The notes under the pieces were generated by a model, which saw only the letters and a list, made by a program, of their open reading frames with translations, was not told where the DNA came from and did not search any database. Shown here in pieces: positions 51,011 through 59,970 of a stretch of DNA of 64,000 nucleotides; the first letter of the stretch is position 1; each line of letters begins with the position of its first letter. The position numbers were made by a program, and so were the translations under genes. The stretch covers positions 4,092,001 through 4,156,000 of the forward strand of contig NZ_AP024643.1 in the NCBI RefSeq assembly GCF_019977195.1. The letters are read 5' to 3'. Source of the DNA: Arthrobacter sp. StoSoilA2. Its GTDB lineage: Bacteria; Actinomycetota; Actinomycetes; Actinomycetales; Micrococcaceae.

Positions 51011-51700
51011 TCAGGCCAAGTCACGCTTGGAGAACACGTCGCAGGCTGCCCCCAAGACGATTAACAGCCATGCAAGAGCCCCGGAGAAAGACCCCGACGG
51101 CGGTATGTGGACTGCCGCTTGATTCGCCCAGTCGGCAGCTTGGAACGGAAAGAGGTACGCCCCGGCATTACCCAGGGGCAGGACCTGCGGAACCACCAGA
51201 CTCAGCGGAACTGCGAAGAGGCTCACAAGATGGCTACGAATGAAGGACCCGATCGCGAATCCCCAAACGGATCCCATCGCCGCCATTCCAGCGAAGGCCA
51301 GCACCACCTGGGGGCTGACCTGCCATCCTTCTGAAAATAGTGCTCCGGACAAGCCGAAGGCGACGCCGACGATCACACCGCTCAGGAGTGCTGCAAGAAC
51401 TGTTGACAGGGCTCGGGCAATAAATGCCGGGATCCTTTGGAACAACAGGACCCTGCGGGTAAGGCACCCCGCCCGGAAGTCGGCCGTGAACGAGCAGGAG
51501 CCCATCACGCCCGCACCCGTGAGCATGAGCGACAGGCCTGCCTCTCGGAGAGGTCCTTCGGGAGAAGGACCACCCGTGGTGGGTTCCAGATTGGCTGCCA
51601 CCAGGAGCGTGCCCAATAGTCCGATAACCAGCACGGACGCAATCCCGGAGCCTTTCCACAGCCACGGCCGGCGAAGATCGGCAAGAAGCACGGGCATCAT
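51011..51700 (-). CDS. ABC-2 type permease, second
   Basis: A 229-residue membrane protein with about six helices, including GVMGSCSFTADFRAGCLTRRVLLF near residue 65, similar to that of other peptide/antibiotic ABC-2 permeases in its topology. It starts one codon after the stop of the first permease and probably pairs with it around one ATPase. By position it corresponds to the second transporter component of daptide-type clusters. Confidence 0.75.
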   Translation of the reverse strand: MMPVLLADLRRPWLWKGSGIASVLVIGLLGTLLVAANLEPTTGGPSPEGPLREAGLSLMLTGAGVMGSCSFTADFRAGCLTRRVLLFQRIPAFIARALSTVLAALLSGVIVGVAFGLSGALFSEGWQVSPQVVLAFAGMAAMGSVWGFAIGSFIRSHLVSLFAVPLSLVVPQVLPLGNAGAYLFPFQAADWANQAAVHIPPSGSFSGALAWLLIVLGAACDVFSKRDLA

Positions 51701-52450
51701 CTAGAACTCCTTTCTCTGGAGCACCGCGACGAGGCAGGCGCCGGCTGCGAGTAGCCACGCCAGCGACACCAGGAACGCGGAGCCTGGTGGAAGAAGGCCC
51801 TCAAAAGGCAGGGAGGCAATGCCCGCCAACGCGCCGGAGGGCAGCCAACGCCCTATTTCGGGCTCGTTGGCCACGACGGGCAGTTCGACGGCGAGCGGTA
51901 TCAACATGGTGACGATCGTCGTCGCGTAGTAATGCCGAATAATCCAGCCCAGCGAGCAACCCCACAGGGAAGCAACAGCTGACGCGACCACGACGCCGGG
52001 CAGGGCCCGCCAGGACTCTGGCGTGAAGAGTTCTACGCGCAATTCCGGTGTCAGGGTGAAAACGACGCTGGCTCCCCAAGCCAGAATTCCCGCCGCCAGG
52101 GTGCCAAGGCCAACTACGAGCGCAGCAGCGTACTTGACCGCCACAAGCTGCACTGACTCGGACATCACTAGGCTGTGTCGGAGCGTCCCGTAGTAGGACT
52201 CGCGTGTCACCAGGTAGCTCCCGGCAAACGTGGTCACGATCGCAATGCTGGTGGCCAGAGCCCAAAACGCTTGAATATTTTCCGTCGCGGACAGCTGATC
52301 TGCACTATCCGGCCAGCCCAGGAAGTTGGCCACGAACCAGGGCACCAAGGCGCTGAAGGCCAGGATGCCCAGAATCGAATAGCCGCTGAAGTACCTCAGT
52401 AGCTCTGCGCGTAGTCCACAGGCCCAGTTGGAGTGGGGACGCCCCGTCAC
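51701..52450 (-). CDS. ABC-2 type permease, first
   Basis: A 249-residue membrane protein with about six helices (IVTTFAGSYLVTRESYYGTLRHSLVM contains the typical ABC-2 coupling region). GTG 52450 overlaps the ATPase stop (GTGA). With the ATPase and the second permease it forms a transporter for peptide export or self-protection in this operon. Confidence 0.78.
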   Translation of the reverse strand: MTGRPHSNWACGLRAELLRYFSGYSILGILAFSALVPWFVANFLGWPDSADQLSATENIQAFWALATSIAIVTTFAGSYLVTRESYYGTLRHSLVMSESVQLVAVKYAAALVVGLGTLAAGILAWGASVVFTLTPELRVELFTPESWRALPGVVVASAVASLWGCSLGWIIRHYYATTIVTMLIPLAVELPVVANEPEIGRWLPSGALAGIASLPFEGLLPPGSAFLVSLAWLLAAGACLVAVLQRKEF

Positions 52451-53157
52451 CGGGCACCCTCCAGGATCTTGAAATACGCCGATTCGAGGCTGCCGCCACC
52501 AAGAACCTTCGCTTCCTCAAGGGTCCCGTGGAACAACGTCCGCTGCTTCAGGATGACGACGTCGTGGACCACTTGTTCGAGCTCCAATAGCTGGTGGCTT
52601 GAAACCAAGGCACTCCCGCCGGATTCGGCGAACCCGTGGAGAAAGCCGCGCAGCCACTGGATGCCTTCCGGGTCCAGACCGTTGGCAGGCTCGTCGAGGA
52701 CAAGCAGCCGGGGGTTTCCGATGATCGCGGATGCAATCCCAAGCCGTTGTTTCATGCCCAGCGAGTAGTCGCGGACCTTCCTGTCCGCGTGGGCTGCAAG
52801 ATCCACCTGGTCCAGGACCCGCTCAACGTTTTCCCTGCCCACCCCTGCTGCCAACCGGCAGATCTGCAGATGGCGGCGCCCCGTTAATCCGGGCTCCACT
52901 TCCATCCCGTCCAAGTTCACTCCAACCTTGGTGGCCGGCCTCTTGAGCGAGCGATAGTCCATTCCGAAGACCGTTGCACGACCCGACGTCGCCTTCACCA
53001 GGCCTGTCAGCCCGGCGAGCGCCGTACTCTTTCCGGCACCGTTGGGGCCGATCAATCCCACAACCCGCCCGGCCGGCACATTGAACGTCAGATCGTCGAC
53101 GGCAAGCCGTTGGCCTCTTCGCTTGCTGAATCCCTCGAAGCTGGCGTGGATTGTCAT
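52447..53157 (-). CDS. ABC transporter ATPase of the daptide-type operon
   Basis: A 236-residue ATPase: GLIGPNGAGKSTALAGL (Walker A) near residue 36, the signature DYSLGMKQRLGIA near residue 132, LLVLDEPANGLDPEG (Walker B) near residue 152 and SSHQLLELE (switch histidine). The DrrA/NatA-like subtype fits antibiotic or bacteriocin export or immunity. ATG 53157 overlaps the stop of the M50 protease gene; a longer in-frame frame exists but is protease-gene antisense-like in character. Confidence 0.88.
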   Translation of the reverse strand: MTIHASFEGFSKRRGQRLAVDDLTFNVPAGRVVGLIGPNGAGKSTALAGLTGLVKATSGRATVFGMDYRSLKRPATKVGVNLDGMEVEPGLTGRRHLQICRLAAGVGRENVERVLDQVDLAAHADRKVRDYSLGMKQRLGIASAIIGNPRLLVLDEPANGLDPEGIQWLRGFLHGFAESGGSALVSSHQLLELEQVVHDVVILKQRTLFHGTLEEAKVLGGGSLESAYFKILEGAR

Positions 53158-54833
53158 GAGGGCCCTTTCGTGGAGTCGTCGGGTTCGGGTTGTATGGGCC
53201 ATAACGGCGAATGTGAAATGGCTTGCCAGAGCCACTCCGCCACATTTGTTTGGCGTCTGCTGATTACTTCCGCCCGCCCCGATGCAGGGAGGGTGGCGCT
53301 TCCTTCCAACTGGCCGACGTACGCCAACACGGGCAGGGTGGTGTCTGCGAGCGCTATCGGGACGACGGTGTCCACCGGTGCCATGGTTGACGACGGCGGG
53401 TGGTCGCCAATGATGGCCCGGCCGAGGTTTTGATGGATGATCATTCCCTGCGATTGCAAGGTGACGCTGTCGCCCGGTTCCAGCGATTGATCGGCAGCTT
53501 GGTTGGAAGTCACGATGAGCAGCTGACCATTCGCATAGGTGTAGCCCGCAATGGTCACAGGACGTACAGGGATTACGACGAGAAGCGTCCCGATGGCAAG
53601 AATTCCCAGGAGCATGATGAGGGCACGCCTCCACACTGGGCTGCCATTCTGCGCGGCCATGCGGAAAAACTGAATCAAGCTTCTGCAAGCCACCACGATG
53701 AGCAGGCAAAGGACGGCAAACACCACAATGTGCCCGGCGTAGCCGAGCTGCAGGAAAATCGGCACGATGCGTTGGAAGCCAATGACCATGAAGCCGACAC
53801 CTGCAATGGAGCTCGCCAACCCGAACCAGGGAAGCAAACCATTACCGCGAAAGGTGGCGCGCGCTCCAAGAAACCTTGAGCAAAGGACGTCGGCCAATGC
53901 CTTTATGGATTTCCGGCGAAGGTGGGGAATGTCCACTGCGGACATCAAAGCAACGTAGCCGTCCAGCTTGATGAACGGGAAGAGATTCAAAATGGCGACG
54001 GCCCAACAAATGACCCCATACAGCAGCGCCGCATCTTTTACCGACGATGCCGGTAGGAAAGCCTGCGCCGCCACCGCAATGCTCCCTAAGCCAAGATGCA
54101 CCAAGGGCCCGGCCAGGGCAGTCACAACCCGCTGCTTCCGGGAGCTCAACCGCCAGCCATCGGTTACGTCGCAGAAGAATGCCGGAGATAGGTAGAACAA
54201 CATGATGCCAATTCGTCGAGGCGTACCGCCAAAGTAGCTGAGGGCCATTCCATGGCCGAGTTCATGCAGCAACGTGGAGGCCACCATCGCACCTGCAACA
54301 TTGACGTATACATCAAGGGCCAGTGGGCGTGCCAAGACCCGCCAAATGTCCGGCCCAGCTGCCAGGGCGCCGAGGATGCCGCCTATGAGGAGCAAGGCAA
54401 GGGGCAACGCAGCTATTGGCCGCGCCATGGCAGCAACAACAGGCCGGAATATCGTCAGGAGCGGCGCCGGATTGAACAAGGTGAACTGCACCGTTAACGG
54501 TGCCCGGAACTTGACCCTGCGTTCCCTTGGCGGGTGCGCACCGCCGTCGAAGATGCCGGTGTGCGTCAGCTGGCGAACGATTCCCATGACGTCGGCGGCA
54601 GTCCAAGGAGGCCCAAGGCGTTGGGCAACCTGGGCAGGATTTTTCTCGCCGTCAATTGTCCTGAGCACAGCAGCTACATCTGCTGAAACGCGAGCTTTTG
54701 GCACACTGTTCATGGCAACAATCCAAGGACCGCCATCGCGTAACGGTTGATCAATGGAGGCCGTTGCGGCCAGCTGTACCGGCCACTGAGCTGGTACCGG
54801 AACCTTGGGTCCGGACATGTATGGCCTTCTCAT
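53154..54833 (-). CDS. mpaP: Intramembrane M50 metalloprotease with PqqD-like domain (MpaP-like)
   Basis: A 559-residue polytopic membrane protein. Residues about 35-95 look like a PqqD/RRE-type winged helix (ADVAAVLRTIDGEKNPAQVAQRLG...), and the membrane part carries the zinc motif LLHELGHGM near residue 190 and a late LNLFPFIKLDGY near residue 290, the NxxPxxxLDG motif of site-2 proteases. The C-terminal part (about 430-540) is a strand-rich extracellular domain. In daptide-type clusters an intramembrane protease removes the leader. The ATG overlaps the YcaO stop (ATGA). Confidence 0.82.
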   Translation of the reverse strand: MRRPYMSGPKVPVPAQWPVQLAATASIDQPLRDGGPWIVAMNSVPKARVSADVAAVLRTIDGEKNPAQVAQRLGPPWTAADVMGIVRQLTHTGIFDGGAHPPRERRVKFRAPLTVQFTLFNPAPLLTIFRPVVAAMARPIAALPLALLLIGGILGALAAGPDIWRVLARPLALDVYVNVAGAMVASTLLHELGHGMALSYFGGTPRRIGIMLFYLSPAFFCDVTDGWRLSSRKQRVVTALAGPLVHLGLGSIAVAAQAFLPASSVKDAALLYGVICWAVAILNLFPFIKLDGYVALMSAVDIPHLRRKSIKALADVLCSRFLGARATFRGNGLLPWFGLASSIAGVGFMVIGFQRIVPIFLQLGYAGHIVVFAVLCLLIVVACRSLIQFFRMAAQNGSPVWRRALIMLLGILAIGTLLVVIPVRPVTIAGYTYANGQLLIVTSNQAADQSLEPGDSVTLQSQGMIIHQNLGRAIIGDHPPSSTMAPVDTVVPIALADTTLPVLAYVGQLEGSATLPASGRAEVISRRQTNVAEWLWQAISHSPLWPIQPEPDDSTKGPS

Positions 54834-56062
54834 ATCAGTGGGTGCGGTGTTGTGGACGAGCCGGATGGGTCACCGACAGATCCTGGGGGCATACGAACCA
54901 GTCCTTTGGTTTCATCCATCGTCAGGGGAACCGCGCCTGGGCAAATCGCCTTGCCGGCTGCCCAGCCGAGCTCCTGAATGGCCGCTGGGAGGCGGTGGGT
55001 GAGGCTGACCCAGTGCGACTGAATGTCACGCCTCGCCAAGTACTTCACCAGGGCATCGACGTTCGGTACGTGTTTGACCGGCGGAAAGTGGGCGGGCCTG
55101 AAGGTTCGAACCCACAAATGCAATTCAGCCAGGGCTTGACCGGTGGTCCAGAAGTCAGCACGGGATTCGTCGTCTGTCACCTGCGATGATGAAACTGTTG
55201 AGGGCGTGCGCGCCAGGAAGAGTTCGCGGATCTGCAGGCCTTCCTGGAGGGCTCCCGCCAGTGCGACGACGGGATCGGCTGCTGCCTTGAGGCCAACGGC
55301 ACCGAAGTGCCCGGGCTCCCGCTGACCGGTGATGACGCAGACCGCTACATGCAAGGGACTTTCATTGTGCGGGACAAACGCGAGGGTGGGCTCAATGCCA
55401 GCAGCGCGTGCAGCCGCCACGAGCCGCAGGAAACTCCGTGTCCCGGGCGCGTCGAGCACGGCTGCCGGCATCGCCCCAGACACAAACTTGTTGAGCGGAA
55501 TCCTCTGGCGCCATGCGGAAAGGAAGGCATCCCGCTCAACGACTTCGCCGATGCCGGATACTTGCGCAAAGCGGTCTGACGGCCCGGAAGCTGCGCCGTT
55601 CGGCGAAGGGTCAAAAAAGCGGCTCCAAGGTTCGGGAGACGTGGAGGCGCCGGCGCTGTAGTCCACCACGGCAGCTGGCACGTGCGATTCCTGGCCCGTC
55701 AGCAAATCCGTCGCCCGGTACCACGGGAAGTCGAAGGCGAGAGCAGATGCGCGGCCCAACCCTGCCGTGACGAAATCGATGCGCTTGTCCGTTCCGACGC
55801 TCCCGGCAAGAAGATGTTCGACGTCAGCCGCCCCGGGCACCAACGCGAAACGCTCAACGGCCTCGCCAGCGCCCCGCGTCATGGAGGACCGCTTCTTCAC
55901 GTCAAAAGCTCCGACGGCGGTTGCGAACCCTTTCCCATCCGGGCGCCCATTTGCCAGCGAAGCTACGGTACGCCAGAGCCCAACATCGTTGGGCAGGTAG
56001 ACCGTCGCCTCGGAAACCAGCCCGAACGAAGGATCAAGGGTACGTACAGGATCGATGCTCAT
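54830..56062 (-). CDS. YcaO-domain protein
   Basis: A 410-residue YcaO enzyme. The ATP-binding set is visible: KKRSSMTRGAGEAVERFAL near residue 50 (the first E-x-x-E-R), SGIGEVVERDAF near residue 150 (second E-x-x-E-R), and ALQEGLQIREL near residue 270 (E-x-x-Q-x-R). The C-terminal 30 residues are Pro- and Gly-rich, as often in azoline-forming members. YcaO enzymes phosphorylate peptide backbone amides to form azolines, thioamides or amidines. No E1-like or TfuA partner and no dehydrogenase is present, so the reaction is open. ATG 56062 overlaps the methyltransferase stop, and the stop overlaps the protease start. From memory, this gene is not part of the founding mpa cluster. Confidence 0.83.
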   Translation of the reverse strand: MSIDPVRTLDPSFGLVSEATVYLPNDVGLWRTVASLANGRPDGKGFATAVGAFDVKKRSSMTRGAGEAVERFALVPGAADVEHLLAGSVGTDKRIDFVTAGLGRASALAFDFPWYRATDLLTGQESHVPAAVVDYSAGASTSPEPWSRFFDPSPNGAASGPSDRFAQVSGIGEVVERDAFLSAWRQRIPLNKFVSGAMPAAVLDAPGTRSFLRLVAAARAAGIEPTLAFVPHNESPLHVAVCVITGQREPGHFGAVGLKAAADPVVALAGALQEGLQIRELFLARTPSTVSSSQVTDDESRADFWTTGQALAELHLWVRTFRPAHFPPVKHVPNVDALVKYLARRDIQSHWVSLTHRLPAAIQELGWAAGKAICPGAVPLTMDETKGLVRMPPGSVGDPSGSSTTPHPLI

Positions 56063-56877
56063 TTGCCACACACCCACAACTCGATGTCGTTCAGGCCCGG
56101 CACCGGGGTGGCGATGCGGACCGGCCGCCGCTCGAGGATAGTGAGACCTTCTGCCCGCATTTCCTCCTCGATGAGGCTGTTACTGACGAAAGCGATGTCG
56201 CTCGAATATGCGGACGATCGGTACGTACCCTCTTCATTGAAGCCAACATGGATCATGGTCACGTGTCTGGCCCCGTTCATCGGATCACGACTTTCCACGG
56301 TGATGAGGAATGCGTCCTCGCCCAGCGCCGAAACTGTCGTGCCGCCGTCGTGTCCTTCCGAGGCCTGGTGACTGTCTGCGTTGAGTAGTGTCAAGAGGAA
56401 GCGGCCGCCGGGCGTCAAGCAGTCACGGACGCGGCCGAACAACTCCCTCCTGCCATGAGGATCCAGGAGCGTGATGGAACTGGCGCCGAGAACGACGCAA
56501 CCGTAGCCGCCGTCGACCTCAAATCGGGACATGTCCGCTTCGACCAATTCCACCGCCACCCCGCGGGGATTGAACGCCGTGGTTGCGATCCTTTCCGCGA
56601 GTATTGCGAGCATTTCCGGCGAAGAATCGACGGCGGTCAGCGGACGTCCCAAGGCGAGGAGCGGCCGGGTGATCCGGCCTGATCCCGCAGCCAATTCCAG
56701 AATGGGGCCGGTGGTTTTTCGTGCCGCAGCCAGGATCTCGGGAAGTTCAGTCAGGTCGCCAGCAGTGATCTGATCGTAAAGGCGTGACCCTGAAACACTG
56801 TACAAATCCTCGGGTGGATCCATGTGGCCAAGGACGCGAAGGATGGCATCGGCGGACTTGTCGGGTGGGGTATTCAT
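56059..56877 (-). CDS. mpaM: SAM-dependent methyltransferase (MpaM-like)
   Basis: A 272-residue class I methyltransferase: ILELAAGSGRITRPLLA near residues 70-86 (motif I), ELVEADMSRFEV (motif II), and a late strand-rich part with YRSSAYSSDIAF. In daptides the partner methylates the new C-terminal amine twice. ATG 56877 is preferred, with GGAGAA eleven bases upstream; a longer reading to 56955 would reach the precursor stop. Its own stop overlaps the YcaO start by ATGA. Confidence 0.82.
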   Translation of the reverse strand: MNTPPDKSADAILRVLGHMDPPEDLYSVSGSRLYDQITAGDLTELPEILAAARKTTGPILELAAGSGRITRPLLALGRPLTAVDSSPEMLAILAERIATTAFNPRGVAVELVEADMSRFEVDGGYGCVVLGASSITLLDPHGRRELFGRVRDCLTPGGRFLLTLLNADSHQASEGHDGGTTVSALGEDAFLITVESRDPMNGARHVTMIHVGFNEEGTYRSSAYSSDIAFVSNSLIEEEMRAEGLTILERRPVRIATPVPGLNDIELWVCGK

Positions 56878-56958
56878 CAGCTCGTGTTCTCCGGGAGTTG
56901 GTTGGTGTCCGGTTACACGCGGGCGGCAGCGAAAGGTCGCGCCGCCCGCGTGCACCAG

Positions 56959-57096
56959 CTAGGTGGCGGCGATTCCGACAAAGATGCCGGCGATGATGAT
57001 GACGTCACCAACGCGCATGTACCACGGCGTATCGTCCGGGGTGTCGAGGTTCTCCAGTTCTTCGATGGTCAGCTGCAAGTTCGGGTTTGCGATCAT
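56959..57096 (-). CDS. mpaA3: Daptide-type precursor peptide 3 (45 residues)
   Basis: A 45-residue peptide with the leader motif LQLTIEELENLDTPDD and a hydrophobic C-terminal part (VIIIAGIFVGIAAT) that ends in threonine. The leader matches the two sister peptides at L-x-[IV]-x-E-[LI]-E-x-[LI]-[DE]-x-P-D. Daptide precursors have a C-terminal threonine that is decarboxylated and aminated. ATG 57096 has AAAGGAGA upstream. Its sequence differs most from the others, giving a different core. Confidence 0.85.
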   Translation of the reverse strand: MIANPNLQLTIEELENLDTPDDTPWYMRVGDVIIIAGIFVGIAAT

Positions 57097-57156
57097 TCCG
57101 TTCTCCTTTCTTTGTTGTTGCTCTTTTGTTGTTGGCCCGTTCCGTTTCCGGGACGG

Positions 57157-57282
57157 TTAGGTAATGCTGACGGCGATAATGCCGATGGCAACTCCCTGGG
57201 ACACTCCGATGAACCAGTTGTTGAAGTCCGGGGTTTCCAGCGACTCGATCTCCTGGATGGAGATGTTGAGCTGTTTCTGCAT
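57157..57282 (-). CDS. mpaA2: Daptide-type precursor peptide 2 (41 residues)
   Basis: A 41-residue peptide: leader LNISIQEIESLETPD, then a W-F-I-G-V-S segment and the hydrophobic end VAIGIIAVSIT, which shares the last five residues AVSIT with peptide 1. C-terminal threonine present. ATG 57282 has GGGAGG nine bases upstream. The core holds serines near residues 28 and 39 but no cysteine. Confidence 0.87.
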   Translation of the reverse strand: MQKQLNISIQEIESLETPDFNNWFIGVSQGVAIGIIAVSIT

Positions 57283-57329
57283 TTGCGTTCACCTCCCTTC
57301 GCTGCGGGTTGAAGGACTGCGCGTATTCG

Positions 57330-57473
57330 TCAGGTAATGCTGACGGCGATCCCGATCAATGCGAGGCCCACGGTGATGCCGTGGATGCGTTCGCTCCAGT
57401 CGTCAGGGACGTCGATGCTTTCCAGTTCCTGGACGTTGAGGTCCAAGGTCCTGGGTGCAAGAGTGCTGCTCAT
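57330..57473 (-). CDS. mpaA1: Daptide-type precursor peptide 1 (47 residues)
   Basis: A 47-residue peptide: leader LDLNVQELESIDVPDD, then WSERIHGITVGLALIGIAVSIT ending in threonine. It starts five bases after the iron-ADH-like gene, whose end carries its AGGGGGTGA ribosome site. The core is an amphipathic to hydrophobic helix of about 21 residues, as in membrane-active daptides. Confidence 0.88.
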   Translation of the reverse strand: MSSTLAPRTLDLNVQELESIDVPDDWSERIHGITVGLALIGIAVSIT

Positions 57474-57478
57474 GGTGC

Positions 57479-58693
57479 TCACCCCCTTTCCCTTACCGCT
57501 CGTAGCTCGCCCACTGGGCCTGGCAAGATTTGTTGTTCCAGCCCTGCTTTGGAGAGGACATGCTGGATCTGCACGGCATCAATGCCCCGCAGCATCGGCA
57601 GCCCACCGCCCCAGTTCTGGAGGGCGGCCTCGGAAGTCTTCATCAACGCCTGCTCCCCGATGACGTCCAGACCCGCAATGCCCCACCGCCACATCAATTG
57701 GTTGATGCCTTTGGCGGGGTTGGGATCCAATGAAGGATCCGCATCTACAACCACGGACCAGAGCTTCAGGAGTCTTTGTTGGTCTCCCCAGGCTGCGTTT
57801 CCCTTGGCTATCTCAGCCCAGATGGGACCCATCACCGAGGCGGTGGCGGTCATCTTTCGGGCCCCAGTGACGTGGGCGAGTTCGTTGGCGACATACCAGT
57901 GCTTCGCTCCGTACGGATCACGGCCGATCAGGGCCCAGCCGGTGTGGGTCTCCATGCTGAGGTGGGCTGCCGTCAGTCTCAGCTCGGGCGCATCCTCACG
58001 TGTCACTCGATTCCCGAGCCGGACGATCCGCGCCAAAAGTGAGTGACCGTCGTCGTCGAACACGCTTGGGCTGCTGCCAATCATGGTCCCTGCCACCCGG
58101 AGGAACGCCTCAAGCAAACCTTCGAAAAGCAGCTGCGTGGGCAGAGTGGCGAGATTGTCGGCGTCGAGCACGGCCACGTCACCTGTGAGGTGACGTGAGG
58201 AGATCAAACGGCGTCCGACGGCGGTGTCCAGGCACGCTACTGCGCTGACTTCAGCGCCGGTCCCCACGGTTGACGGCATGAGGATGGTGCGGGAGCGCTC
58301 GTTTGGATAGGCGACTGGAGGCAGGACTACCAGACCCGAACGTTTGGCATGGCGTTCGACGAAGACCGTGAGGCTCGGGTCCGCAGTGAACAATGCCGCG
58401 AGTTTCACTGCATCCATCACGGAACCGCCGCCAAGTCCCACAACTGTCCGAAGTCCGTGTTTGCGGACAAAGCTGCCCACAACCCGCAGGGTTTCGACTG
58501 TGACCGGGGCAGCGTTCAGCTCCAGTGTTGGCGCTCCCTTTAGGTCGCGCGCCAACAACGCATCCCTCTGACCCGTGAGTGCCTTGTCCACCACGAGTCC
58601 GGTCCGGCCACGGGTGAGTCCGCCGATATATTTGGGTGCCATCCCTGGGTCGAGGACGACGCATCGCGTGTTCCATATGCGATCGGCGATCAT
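57479..58693 (-). CDS. mpaC: Iron-ADH-like oxidative decarboxylase (MpaC-like)
   Basis: A 404-residue protein of the iron-containing alcohol dehydrogenase / dehydroquinate-synthase fold: TVVGLGGGSVMDAVKLAALF near residue 80 (NAD site) and TVGTGAEVSAVACLD near residue 140. The late metal-binding segment includes NELAHVTGARKM. In daptides this enzyme oxidises the C-terminal threonine and releases carbon dioxide to give a ketone. ATG 58693 overlaps the aminotransferase stop (ATGA). The long in-frame extension to 58918 is antisense to the aminotransferase and rejected. Confidence 0.85.
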   Translation of the reverse strand: MIADRIWNTRCVVLDPGMAPKYIGGLTRGRTGLVVDKALTGQRDALLARDLKGAPTLELNAAPVTVETLRVVGSFVRKHGLRTVVGLGGGSVMDAVKLAALFTADPSLTVFVERHAKRSGLVVLPPVAYPNERSRTILMPSTVGTGAEVSAVACLDTAVGRRLISSRHLTGDVAVLDADNLATLPTQLLFEGLLEAFLRVAGTMIGSSPSVFDDDGHSLLARIVRLGNRVTREDAPELRLTAAHLSMETHTGWALIGRDPYGAKHWYVANELAHVTGARKMTATASVMGPIWAEIAKGNAAWGDQQRLLKLWSVVVDADPSLDPNPAKGINQLMWRWGIAGLDVIGEQALMKTSEAALQNWGGGLPMLRGIDAVQIQHVLSKAGLEQQILPGPVGELRAVRERG

Positions 58694-59970
58694 GCGAAAA
58701 CACCATCGCGTTCCGCCTTTGCCAGCCCATCGACCATGGCCGCATGCAGTTCCCCGAAGTTCTCCCGTGTATAGATCAGTGCTGGCAGCAGCTGGATCCG
58801 GCCTGGCCCAGGCTGCACGATTGCCCCGGCTTGATGGATCCGCCGGACGACCGCCAGGACACCGTTCGGAGAAAGGGGTGATCCACTGTCGGTTCGCAGC
58901 AGGACGCCCCGCAAGCACCCCCGTCCAGAGGACCCGGCAACCCCTGGACTTGCCTGGAGTTTGGCAATGAGCTGGTCGAGGCCTTCTGACACCCGGTGAG
59001 TCAGAGTGTTGTGATCCAGCCTTTTCATCTCGGAGATCGTGGCGAGAACCGCGGCAGAGGTAGCTGGGGTTCCGGCTTGGGTTTCGCCGTGGACAAAGAC
59101 GGCCTCGTTCTTATCGAAGAGCTGGCTTATGCGCTGGCCGATGAGGAGGGCGGCACATGCGCTGGTGCCGTTGGTAAGTCCCTTGGAAGTGACAACGACG
59201 TCCGGGGCTTCCCGCCACTCATCTGAAGCGAACCACCCTCCGATACGGCCGAACCCGGTGGCGACTTCGTCAGCTACGACGAGGAAGCCATGCTCATCCC
59301 GGTGTTTGAGGAGTGCAGCCAGGAAGGCGTCCGGTACAACTTCCGCACCCGAACCAAGGACGGGCTCAACCACCACTGCTGCTACGCGGTGTCCCTCCCT
59401 TGTCAGGAGTCGGGCCAGCTCCGCGCCGTCGTCGTCGAACCGGATATGCCGGATGTTACGCCTGTCCACACCATATACGGCTTGGCCGAGGTCGTCGCCG
59501 CTGAGTGCCTGGCTGCCGTAGGTGAGCCCGTGGTAGCTGCCGCTTAGCCCGATGACGAGTTTGCGTTCGGGTTGTTTGTCCAGGACGAAGTAGTGGCGCG
59601 CGAGTTTCATAACGGCGTCGTTGGCGGCACCTCCGGACGTCGAGAAGAGAACGCGCTCGAAGTGATGCTTCGGCAATTCAAGGAGTGCCGTGGCTGCCTC
59701 AATGGCCTTGCGGTGCGCAGTCCGGAAAAGCGGCAGGTAGGACGCTGTTTCCAGTTCATCGGCTATTGACTCTGCAATCTGTGCATTCCCATAGCCAAGG
59801 TTCGTGTTCCACAGGCCGCTCTTTGCGCAGAGTCGTCGCTGCCCGTCCTCGAAATTTACATGGACCCCCTGGGCCCTGACCGCTGTGTAGCTTGCTGCCT
59901 CGAAATCGTGCTGGCTTACAAGTGGAACCCAGAGCGGGATCTGTGCCTGGTGTTTTAGAGGTACGGTCAT
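58690..59970 (-). CDS. mpaD: Class III aminotransferase (MpaD-like)
   Basis: A 426-residue PLP-dependent class III aminotransferase: LFSTSGGAANDAVMKLAR near residue 105, GLSGSYHGLTYGSQALSG near residue 142, VVADEVATGFGRIGGWF near residue 230 and the Schiff-base lysine in VVTSKGLTNGTSA near residue 268. In daptides it aminates the ketone to the (S)-1,2-propanediamine. ATG 59970 overlaps the stop of the recognition-protein gene (ATGA). Confidence 0.88.
   Translation of the reverse strand: MTVPLKHQAQIPLWVPLVSQHDFEAASYTAVRAQGVHVNFEDGQRRLCAKSGLWNTNLGYGNAQIAESIADELETASYLPLFRTAHRKAIEAATALLELPKHHFERVLFSTSGGAANDAVMKLARHYFVLDKQPERKLVIGLSGSYHGLTYGSQALSGDDLGQAVYGVDRRNIRHIRFDDDGAELARLLTREGHRVAAVVVEPVLGSGAEVVPDAFLAALLKHRDEHGFLVVADEVATGFGRIGGWFASDEWREAPDVVVTSKGLTNGTSACAALLIGQRISQLFDKNEAVFVHGETQAGTPATSAAVLATISEMKRLDHNTLTHRVSEGLDQLIAKLQASPGVAGSSGRGCLRGVLLRTDSGSPLSPNGVLAVVRRIHQAGAIVQPGPGRIQLLPALIYTRENFGELHAAMVDGLAKAERDGVFA

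Noticed and set aside
57479..58918. Longer start for the iron-ADH-like gene at 58918
   Set aside because: The added 75 residues lie opposite to no feature but inside the aminotransferase coding region in another frame and are not protein-like; ATG 58693 is coupled by ATGA.
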